Part shown: piece by piece, positions 27,762 to 34,713 of the stretch
How positions within the stretch are numbered: the stretch's first letter is position 1
How the letters are laid out: each line of letters opens with the position of its first letter
Source of the DNA: Hallerella sp963652365
GTDB lineage: Bacteria > Fibrobacterota > Fibrobacteria > Fibrobacterales > Fibrobacteraceae
DNA: 64,000 nucleotides
NCBI GenBank assembly: GCA_963652365.1
Contig: CAVJTH010000009.1
Location: 15,801-79,800, forward strand
Direction of reading: 5' to 3'
Notes under the pieces: generated by a model
Seen by the model: only the letters and a program-made list of their open reading frames with translations
The model's database searches: none
What the model was told of the DNA's origin: nothing
Program-made: the position numbers and the translations under genes

Positions 27762-27794
27762 CGGTCGTCCCCTTGCGGGGGCGACCTGTTTTTC
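27762..27794 (+). terminator. Rho-independent terminator after tsf
   Basis: Hairpin GGTCGTCCCC / GGGGGCGACC with a TTGC loop and a T-rich tail (TGTTTTTC). It cuts the usual tsf-pyrH continuity and lies just before the inserted methyltransferase gene. Confidence 0.85.
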
Positions 27795-27810
27795 AAAAAG
27801 GCGGGCGGCT

Positions 27811-28932
27811 GTGGACATTCATGTACAAAGGCATCTGGATTCCTCGGGACGGGTGAACCTCGGGAGCTTCTACACGCCGTATCGGTATGTGCTTCTTGTC
27901 CGGGACTGGCTTGAAAAGTACGGCCTGACGAGTGGGAAAACCATTCTCGACAGCTCCTGCGGCTACGGAGCCTTTTTTGAATTGCAGGAATATTTGCCGA
28001 AAAACAGGTATATCGGAAATGACATCGATTCCCTTGCCGTAAACAGGGGCTCCGAAGTTTTCCCGAAGGTGCAAACGTTCAACAAGAATGCGCTGTTTTC
28101 CGTTTCGCGCGAACGGTACGGGATAGGAAACGGGGACTGCCTGGTCGTCGTCGGAAATCCTCCCTATAACGATGTCACGTCGCAGATCAACCAGAAAATC
28201 AAGTCTGCCGACATGGAAATGGATGCGGATATCAGGACGCGGGATCTGGGACTTTCGTCCCTCCTTTCCTACGACAAGCTCGCTGCCGACTATGTCGCCG
28301 TGTTGCATCCGCTTTCGTATCTGGTCAAGCGCCAGAATTTTTCCGCGGCAAGGAACTTCTTTGCGAATTACCGGATGCTCGAACACGCCGTCTTCAGCAG
28401 CCAGGAATTTGCGAACACTTCCAAGACGACCGGTTTCCCCGTAGTTGTCGCTTTGTATCGGAGGGCGCCTGCGGCGGGGCTTTCCTATGACGATGTCTAT
28501 CGGATGACTTTCAGGACGGTCGAGGGCAAGGCCTTTTCGCTTGCGAACTTCGACTACGTGGCGGACTTCATCCGAAAATATCCCCACAGGGAACGCTTTG
28601 AACCGGAAATCCTGTTTTACACGCTCCGAGACATCAACGCCTTGAAGCGCAGCCGGACGTTCATCAAGGAACGCTGTTCTAACGCCGTGGATGTAAACCC
28701 CGAAAAATTGCCCTACTACTGCTATCTCGACTGCTTCAAGCGGTATGCGGACGTCCCCTATTACATGGGAAATTTCGACGTGCCTTTCGACAAGGCGACA
28801 TTCCCGGAAATCGAGAACGCCGTCCTTGCGGTGTCGAAGTTCCATCATCCCGAGGTATTCGGAAAAAGCCCGAAACCGAGCGCCTCCGAAGAACGCGCGG
28901 TGGTAAAATACATCGCTCGAATGTTAATTTAA
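27811..28932 (+). CDS. Orphan N6-adenine DNA methyltransferase
   Basis: A 373-residue class I methyltransferase. It has an N-terminal SFYTPYRYV motif (motif X-like), the SAM-binding DSSCGYGAFFEL (motif I) and catalytic GNPPYND (motif IV NPPY). A C-terminal region probably recognises the target. It would methylate adenine at N6 in DNA. The GTG at 27811 is preferred: the upstream ATG at 27754 would put the terminator hairpin inside the coding sequence. No restriction endonuclease is adjacent, so it is an orphan or regulatory methylase. It sits between tsf and pyrH, which are normally neighbours. Confidence 0.85.
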   Translation: MDIHVQRHLDSSGRVNLGSFYTPYRYVLLVRDWLEKYGLTSGKTILDSSCGYGAFFELQEYLPKNRYIGNDIDSLAVNRGSEVFPKVQTFNKNALFSVSRERYGIGNGDCLVVVGNPPYNDVTSQINQKIKSADMEMDADIRTRDLGLSSLLSYDKLAADYVAVLHPLSYLVKRQNFSAARNFFANYRMLEHAVFSSQEFANTSKTTGFPVVVALYRRAPAAGLSYDDVYRMTFRTVEGKAFSLANFDYVADFIRKYPHRERFEPEILFYTLRDINALKRSRTFIKERCSNAVDVNPEKLPYYCYLDCFKRYADVPYYMGNFDVPFDKATFPEIENAVLAVSKFHHPEVFGKSPKPSASEERAVVKYIARMLI

Positions 28933-28966
28933 AGAAGAAATTTCACAACCCAACCCCTAATTCCCT

Positions 28967-29674
28967 ATGTCCAAATTCAAACGAATTCTTCTCAAGCTTT
29001 CCGGCGAGGCTCTCGCCGGGGAAAAAGGCCACGGCATCGACTCCGAAATTCTGACGTCGATGGCTTCCGAAATCGCAACCGTCGTGAAGTCGGGCGTACA
29101 GGTGGCGCTTGTCATTGGCGGCGGAAACCTGGTGCGCGGCATTTCCGCGTCCGCGGGCGGGATGAACCGCGCCCAGGGCGACGCGATGGGAATGCTCGGC
29201 ACGGTAATGAACGGACTGGCGATGCAGGATGCTCTTGAAAAGCAGGGTGTTCCCTGCGTCGTGATGTCCGCTGTCCGGATGGAACCCATTTGCGAATTCT
29301 TTGACCGCAGACGGGCCATTTCCCTGCTGTCGAGCGGAACCGTCGTGATTTTCTCCGCGGGAACGGGCAACCCCTACTTTACGACCGACAGTGCCGCCGC
29401 GCTCCGCGCTAGCGAAGCGGAATGCGACGTGATCATGAAGGCGACGAAGGTCGATGGCATCTACACGGACGATCCCGTCAAGAATCCCTCCGCGACGCGT
29501 TTTGACGATATTTCCTACAGCGAAGTCATCCGCCGCGGGCTAAAGGTGATGGATACGGCCGCGGTCGCCATCTGCCTCGAACAGAAAATGCCGATTCTCG
29601 TGTTCAAGATGACGCCGGGGAACTTGACGAAGGCGGCCGCGGAAGGTAGTTTAGGAACGCTCGTGCATTGCTAG
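28967..29674 (+). CDS. pyrH: UMP kinase
   Basis: A 235-residue amino-acid-kinase-fold enzyme phosphorylating UMP to UDP. Signatures are RILLKLSGEALAGE, VIGGGNLVRG, GTGNPYFTTDSAAALRA and KATKVDGIYTDDPV. It is followed by frr, the standard order in bacteria. Confidence 0.99.
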   Translation: MSKFKRILLKLSGEALAGEKGHGIDSEILTSMASEIATVVKSGVQVALVIGGGNLVRGISASAGGMNRAQGDAMGMLGTVMNGLAMQDALEKQGVPCVVMSAVRMEPICEFFDRRRAISLLSSGTVVIFSAGTGNPYFTTDSAAALRASEAECDVIMKATKVDGIYTDDPVKNPSATRFDDISYSEVIRRGLKVMDTAAVAICLEQKMPILVFKMTPGNLTKAAAEGSLGTLVHC

Positions 29675-29715
29675 CGTGGCAAGGCGCATCCGCAAAGTTT
29701 TTAAATTGAGGATCT

Positions 29716-30252
29716 ATGTCTGAAGAATACGAACTGAAAATGCAAAAGGCCGTCGAGGCGACTGAACGCGAATTTTCGAAGATTCGCACCAGCGTGGCGA
29801 CACCCGCTATCTTGAACAACATCCGCGTCGATTACTATGGAACGCCGACCCCGATTCCGCAGGTGGCGAAGGTCTCCGTCCCGGAACCTCGAATGCTCCT
29901 TGTGACCCCGTGGGAAAAGACGATGGTCGAACCGATTCACCGGGCGATCCTCATGGCGAACATCGGCGTCTCCCCGCTGATGGAAGGCAACGGCATCCGC
30001 GTGTCCATCCCGATTCTCACGTCGGAACGCCGCGAAGAACTCGCGAAGCTCGCTCGCAAGCACGCGGAAGAGGGCAAGGTCGCCATTCGCAACATCCGTC
30101 GCGACGCAAACGACGCCATCAAGAAGGACAAGGAACTCGCCGAAGACGAAGCGAAGAAGCGCCAGGAACAGATCCAGAAGGTGACCGACAGCTACATCGC
30201 GAAAATCGACGAAATCCTCAAGCTGAAAGAAGCGGACCTCCTTGAGGTGTAG
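29716..30252 (+). CDS. frr: Ribosome recycling factor
   Basis: A 178-residue factor that splits post-termination ribosomes with EF-G. It is slightly shorter than the common 185. The core (IRTSVATPAILNNIRVDYYG, then PWEKTMVEPIHRAI) and the long helical arm (RRDANDAIKKDKELAEDEAK) are intact. Five bases separate it from uppS. Confidence 0.99.
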   Translation: MSEEYELKMQKAVEATEREFSKIRTSVATPAILNNIRVDYYGTPTPIPQVAKVSVPEPRMLLVTPWEKTMVEPIHRAILMANIGVSPLMEGNGIRVSIPILTSERREELAKLARKHAEEGKVAIRNIRRDANDAIKKDKELAEDEAKKRQEQIQKVTDSYIAKIDEILKLKEADLLEV

Positions 30253-30257
30253 GCGAA

Positions 30258-30968
30258 ATGGCTAACGGACTGAAGCATATTGCCATCATCATGGATGGCA
30301 ACGGCCGCTGGGCGAGAAGCCGGGGTCTCGAACGCTTTCTGGGACACCGCAAGGGAACCCAGGCGACGATCGATGCGGTCAAGTTCGGCTGCGACCTGCG
30401 GCTGGAACATTTGACCCTCTATGTCTTTAGCTCCGAGAACTGGCAACGTCCTTCCAAGGAAGTCGATTACCTGATGAAGCTCCTCGTGGAAATGGTCCAC
30501 AAGGAACTTCCGGACCTGATGGAAAAGAACGTGAAGCTCGTGGTCATCGGAAACATCGACCGCTTGCCGGAAGCTCCGCGCAAGCAGTTGCAGCACGCGA
30601 TCGACGAAACGTCGAAGAATTCCGGGATGCAGCTGAACCTCGCCATCTCGTATGGGGGTCGTCAGGAAATCGTCGAAGCCTGCAAGGCGATTGCCGCCGA
30701 GGTCAAGGCGGGAACGCTTTCCCTCGAAGCGATCGACGAAAAGGTCTTTTCGCGAAATCTCTACCTGAAAGGCGCTCCCGATCCGGACCTCGTCATTCGC
30801 ACCGGCGGGGAATTCCGCCTTTCGAACTATCTGCTCTGGCAGGCCGCCTACAGCGAATTCTACGTGACACCGACCCTCTGGCCGGACTTCACGAACGAGG
30901 AATTCCAGAAGGCGGTCGATTTCTACAATACGCGTGAACGCCGCTTTGGAAAGGTTCTCGATGAGTAA
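30258..30968 (+). CDS. uppS: Isoprenyl (undecaprenyl diphosphate) synthase
   Basis: A 236-residue cis-prenyltransferase making the lipid carrier for cell wall synthesis. The catalytic N-terminus HIAIIMDGNGRWARSRG has the essential Asp. LTLYVFSSENWQRP and DLVIRTGGEFRLSNYLLWQ are family hallmarks. Its end overlaps the cdsA start by 8 bases. Confidence 0.98.
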   Translation: MANGLKHIAIIMDGNGRWARSRGLERFLGHRKGTQATIDAVKFGCDLRLEHLTLYVFSSENWQRPSKEVDYLMKLLVEMVHKELPDLMEKNVKLVVIGNIDRLPEAPRKQLQHAIDETSKNSGMQLNLAISYGGRQEIVEACKAIAAEVKAGTLSLEAIDEKVFSRNLYLKGAPDPDLVIRTGGEFRLSNYLLWQAAYSEFYVTPTLWPDFTNEEFQKAVDFYNTRERRFGKVLDE

Positions 30969-31806
30969 TTTGACAATTCGCATCCTGTTTGCGGTCATCG
31001 CCATTCCGGTGACCTTTTTGCTGCTTTGGCTAAACGACGTTTCCCGCTTGGCCCTGATGTGCTTCTTGAGTGGCGCGGGCGCCTGGGAATGGGCGCGGAT
31101 GGCTTCGAAGATGTACAAGGGGCCGTCGATGCAGGTCGTGGCTCCGCTTGCGGCGGTCGCTCTCACGCTCGCCTGGATTTTCCAGTCCGGGCGTTTCTTC
31201 GGGATTGCGGCGGTTCCGCATCTCGTCGGAATCGTCTTTGTCGGCGTCTTTGCGCTCTACATCGCCATCGCGTTTTCCAAGGTTTCCATCGACCATCTCT
31301 TCCCGTGGCTTTCGATGCAGCTCGGCGCGCCTCTCTATCTCGGACTGTGGGGCGGTCTCGACGTCTATCTGCTCGGGTCGGGGAGCGGTTCGCTCGAACA
31401 TTCGTACAAGTTCATCCTGGTGATGACCGCGATGTGGGTCTGCGATACGATGGCGTATTTCGGCGGGCGGCTCCTGGGCAAGCATCATATCGCTCCGGAG
31501 ATCAGCCCGAAGAAGACCTGGGAAGGCGCCATCTGCGGAACGCTCTTTGCCGTCGGCTGGGTCATGTTCTTTGCTCCTTCGGTCTTCGGATTGAACTACG
31601 CGATGTCGGCAGTCTTGGGACTTGTTCTCGCTATCGCGGGGCAGGTGGGAGACTTGCTCGAATCGACGCTCAAGCGCTGGTCCGGCACAAAGGATGCAAG
31701 TCAAATCTTTCCGGGGCATGGTGGCGCTCTCGACCGGGCGGATTCGTTCTTCCTCGCGGCACCGGCGGTCGTACTCCTGATGGTCTTTATCAACGGAACG
31801 GTCTAA
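30961..31806 (+). CDS. cdsA: Phosphatidate cytidylyltransferase
   Basis: A 281-residue integral membrane enzyme making CDP-diacylglycerol. Several hydrophobic spans run through it. The family signature near the C-terminus (GDLLESTLKRWSGTKDAS, then FPGHGGALDRADSFF) is complete. The ATG at 30961 lies inside the end of uppS. An upstream in-frame ATG (30934) would lengthen the overlap and is less likely. Confidence 0.97.
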   Translation: MSNLTIRILFAVIAIPVTFLLLWLNDVSRLALMCFLSGAGAWEWARMASKMYKGPSMQVVAPLAAVALTLAWIFQSGRFFGIAAVPHLVGIVFVGVFALYIAIAFSKVSIDHLFPWLSMQLGAPLYLGLWGGLDVYLLGSGSGSLEHSYKFILVMTAMWVCDTMAYFGGRLLGKHHIAPEISPKKTWEGAICGTLFAVGWVMFFAPSVFGLNYAMSAVLGLVLAIAGQVGDLLESTLKRWSGTKDASQIFPGHGGALDRADSFFLAAPAVVLLMVFINGTV

Positions 31807-31807
31807 G

Positions 31808-32950
31808 ATGAAGCGTGTCTGTCTTCTTGGGGCAACAGGTTCGATCGGAACCTCGACAATCGGCGTCTTGAAACAGCATCCCGAACGGTTTCGGCTGTAT
31901 GCGGTCGCCGCGAACAAGAACTGGAAAGGCGTCGCGAAAATCGCCCGTGAAATGAACGTGGAACGCTTCTGCCTGTTTGACGAAACGGCAGCTCGGGAAC
32001 TTTCGAGGGAACTGGGAAAACCCGTCCTCTCCGGAATGGAAGGTCTCTGCGAACTGGCGAGCGACCCGAATGTGGATATCGTCCTGAATTCCCTGATGGG
32101 TTCCGTCGGATGCCTTCCGACCCTTTCCGCGATTCGGGCTTCCAAGCATGTCGCGCTGGCGAACAAGGAAACGCTCGTGATGGCGGGAGAAGTCATCACG
32201 AAGGCGCTCCGCGAAAATCGAGAGGCCTATCTCACGCCGGTCGATTCGGAGCACAACGCGATTTTCCAGTGCTTCGCCGACCGTCCGAACGCGGAAGTGG
32301 AAAACCTGCAGATCACGGCTTCGGGCGGACCGTTCCGCGAATGGCCGCTCGAAAGATTCAAGGACATTTCCGTCGAAGACGCCCTGAATCATCCGGTCTG
32401 GAGCATGGGACGGAAGATCACGATCGATTCCGCGAGCATGATGAACAAAGGGCTCGAAGTCATCGAAGCGCATTTTCTCTTTGACATTCCCTACGAGCAG
32501 ATCAAGGTGGTCGTTCATCCGCAGAGCCGCGTACATTCCCTGGTGCAGTTCCGCGATGGCAGCCTGATGGCGCAGCTCGGCGCTCCCGACATGAAGATTC
32601 CCATCCAGGTCGCGCTCACGTGGCCGGAGCGCATCGCGCTCGAAACGGAACGGCTGGATCTTTCGGAAATCGGCAAGCTGACGTTTTTCAAGCCCGATCT
32701 CGAAAAGTTCCGCTGTCTCGCGCTCGCCATCGAATGCGGCAAGCGGGGCGGACTTTACACCGCGATGATGAACGCGGCAAACGAAGTGCTCGTCGGCGCG
32801 TTCCTCGAACGGAAAATCGGGTTCATGGACATTCCGGCCGGCGTGGAAAAGGTCGTGGCGAAGACTCCGACGGTTTCCGGAACGCTCGACCTGGAGACGA
32901 TTCTCGCGGCGGACCGGGAAGCCCGAAGGCTCGCGCAGGAACTGGTCTAG
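31808..32950 (+). CDS. dxr: 1-deoxy-D-xylulose 5-phosphate reductoisomerase
   Basis: A 380-residue NADPH enzyme, second step of the MEP isoprenoid pathway, placed directly after cdsA. It has the nucleotide-binding LLGATGSIGTSTIGVL, the LANKETLVMAG motif, PVDSEHNAIFQ and the metal-binding ITASGGPFRE/MNKGLEVIEA segments. It supplies precursors for the neighbouring uppS product. Confidence 0.98.
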   Translation: MKRVCLLGATGSIGTSTIGVLKQHPERFRLYAVAANKNWKGVAKIAREMNVERFCLFDETAARELSRELGKPVLSGMEGLCELASDPNVDIVLNSLMGSVGCLPTLSAIRASKHVALANKETLVMAGEVITKALRENREAYLTPVDSEHNAIFQCFADRPNAEVENLQITASGGPFREWPLERFKDISVEDALNHPVWSMGRKITIDSASMMNKGLEVIEAHFLFDIPYEQIKVVVHPQSRVHSLVQFRDGSLMAQLGAPDMKIPIQVALTWPERIALETERLDLSEIGKLTFFKPDLEKFRCLALAIECGKRGGLYTAMMNAANEVLVGAFLERKIGFMDIPAGVEKVVAKTPTVSGTLDLETILAADREARRLAQELV

Positions 32951-32991
32951 GATAGGCATTTCCTCCGTCGCTTTTTTCTAAATTGCGACCC

Positions 32992-34362
32992 ATGGAGAGT
33001 TTTCTTTCGAATGTAGCGATCTTTGCGCTTGGGCTTCTCAGCCTGAGCTTTCTCGTCTTTATCCATGAACTGGGGCACTTTCTCGTCGCCAAGTGGAACA
33101 AGGTCAAGGTCAAGACCTTTTCCATCGGATTTGGCAAAAAGCTTTTGCGATTCAAGAAGGGCGAAACGGAATATTGCGTTTCGCTGATTCCCTTTGGCGG
33201 CTACGTCGCCATGGAAGGGGAAAATCCGGAAGATTCCGATTCGAACGATCCGAACGCGTTCGTGTCGAAAAGCGTCGGGGCGCGGGCGGCGATCGCCTTT
33301 GCCGGACCGTTTGTGAACATCGCGTTCGCCTTCTTGCTGTTGGTGGGGCTCTACATGAAAGGCGTGGAGGAACCGGAATCGTCCCGTCTGATCGTCGGGC
33401 TGGTCGCGCAGGAAAGCGCGGCGGAAAAGGCGGGGATCCTTCCGGGCGACACGATCTTTGAACTCGACGGCCGGCCGACGAACGGCTGGGACGATTTTCG
33501 CGAACGGGTCGGCGTGCGGCTTGGCGCAGAAGTTCCCCTGAAGCTTCTCCGCGGCGCGGATACGCTTTCCCTGGTCATCGTTCCGCAAGAGATGGTAATT
33601 CCCGGCAAGGACTCCCTCTCGGACGACATCCACATGGGCGTCGGCGAAGCGGGCGTCTATCCGCGGCATCGCGTCGTCATCAACGGCAAGCCTCTCGCCG
33701 GGAGCGCGGCGGAAAAGGCGGGCTTTCTTCCGGGCGACACGATTGTCGAAATCGACCGCCAGAGGGTTTTCAAGTATCGCGACGTCGTCGATCTGGTGAA
33801 CGGTTCCGAAGGTAGGCCTCTCGCGGTGACGATCCATCGCGGCGCGGACACTCTCGAAAAGGAACTTTCCGCGGTTTACAGCGAAGAACACGGTCGCTAC
33901 ATGATAGGCATCCAGATGACATACGTGATGTTCAAGGAAACGCATATCGTGAGCCGCAATTTTCCGGAAGCCGTCGTCAAGGCCTGTGGCACCAGCTGGA
34001 AAATGACGACGAGCGTTTTCCGCTACTTCCAGCGGATGTTCCAGGGACAGGTAAAGGTCGATGCGATGTCCGGTCCGGTGACGATTGTCGCCGTGATGGG
34101 AAACGTCTGGCTTTCCGGATTCGAGGACTTTCTGATGATCCTCGCGCTCATCAGCATCAACCTGGGAATCATGAACCTCTTGCCGCTCGCGATTACGGAT
34201 GGCGGAATTCTCCTCTTCCTTCTCATCGAAGCGGTCCGCGGCAAGGCGATTTCGCAAGAAAGACAGGCGCTGATCCAGAAAATCGCCATGGCGCTCTTTA
34301 TCGCCCTGTTCATTTTCATCACGTTCCTTGACTTCGGAAAGCTCGGGCTCTTCCTGAAGTAG
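32992..34362 (+). CDS. rseP: Site-2 intramembrane metalloprotease (RseP)
   Basis: A 456-residue inner-membrane protease that cleaves anti-sigma factors. The zinc motif HELGH is in the first membrane segment (FLVFIHELGHFLVAKW). Two PDZ domains follow (KAGILPGDTIFELDG and KAGFLPGDTIVEIDRQ), and the second active-site motif NLGIMNLLPL is near the C-terminus. The ATG at 32992 lies only 7 nt after a TAAATT box (32979-32984), so it may be leaderless. It ends at a terminator. Confidence 0.96.
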   Translation: MESFLSNVAIFALGLLSLSFLVFIHELGHFLVAKWNKVKVKTFSIGFGKKLLRFKKGETEYCVSLIPFGGYVAMEGENPEDSDSNDPNAFVSKSVGARAAIAFAGPFVNIAFAFLLLVGLYMKGVEEPESSRLIVGLVAQESAAEKAGILPGDTIFELDGRPTNGWDDFRERVGVRLGAEVPLKLLRGADTLSLVIVPQEMVIPGKDSLSDDIHMGVGEAGVYPRHRVVINGKPLAGSAAEKAGFLPGDTIVEIDRQRVFKYRDVVDLVNGSEGRPLAVTIHRGADTLEKELSAVYSEEHGRYMIGIQMTYVMFKETHIVSRNFPEAVVKACGTSWKMTTSVFRYFQRMFQGQVKVDAMSGPVTIVAVMGNVWLSGFEDFLMILALISINLGIMNLLPLAITDGGILLFLLIEAVRGKAISQERQALIQKIAMALFIALFIFITFLDFGKLGLFLK

Positions 34363-34374
34363 AACGGGAATTTT

Positions 34375-34408
34375 TCGGGACGGTTTTGAATTTCGCTCCC
34401 GATTTTTT
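34375..34408 (+). terminator. Rho-independent terminator after rseP
   Basis: TCGGGA (34375-34380) pairs with TCCCGA (34397-34402) across a 16-nt loop and is followed by six Ts. It isolates the housekeeping cluster from the defence locus downstream. Confidence 0.7.
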
Positions 34409-34410
34409 CC

Positions 34411-34416
34411 TATATT
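34411..34416 (+). promoter_or_regulatory. -10 box for the candidate RNA / defence locus
   Basis: TATATT, the same -10 form seen before many genes in this window, lies immediately after the rseP terminator and about 300 nt before the helicase start. No convincing -35 match is visible. Confidence 0.5.
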
Positions 34417-34422
34417 CCAAAA

Positions 34423-34640
34423 TACATAGCCCATTCGGTCGTATGGCTGAATGTGCGTCTGTTTTTAACTTGAGTATTTGCTCTAGTCTCTACTTCGAAA
34501 TCGGCAAAATTTCAACTTACGAGAATAGGGTAAACTGCTCACGTCCCGTTCGGGGCGTGGGTCGTTTGCGTTTATTGGTAAGTTAGGCTTTGCCGAGCCT
34601 CGAAGTACAGTAAACGGTGCGGCGACTCCACGCCTTTTTT
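34423..34640 (+). ncRNA. Candidate structured small RNA upstream of the helicase-nuclease-type III R-M locus
   Basis: There is no plausible protein in this 350-nt gap, but strong secondary structure is visible. A 9-bp hairpin joins CATTCGGTC (34432-34440) and GGCTGAATG (34445-34453). A long rod follows: TACTTCGA (34491-34498) with TCGAAGTA (34600-34607), TCGGCAAA (34501-34508) with TTTGCCGA (34589-34596), AACTTAC (34514-34520) with GTAAGTT (34578-34584). The apical 8-bp hairpin is CACGTCCC/GGGGCGTG (34540-34559). A terminator-like stem GGTGCGG/CCACGCC (34616-34634) ends in TTTTTT. About 220 nt with its own -10 box and terminator. It does not match tmRNA or SRP RNA; a divergent 6S RNA cannot be excluded. 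Confidence 0.6.
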
Positions 34641-34713
34641 GTCTTTGCAAAAAAAAACGATCTTGTCGCTTGCCTCGTGATTCTGGAGGGAATGCTCGCG
34701 GCGAGGTCTGTCA

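Noticed and set aside
34423..34640. tmRNA or SRP RNA
   Set aside because: No tRNA-like ends or tag reading frame, and no conserved SRP domain IV motif; the apical loop is GTTC on a plain stem.
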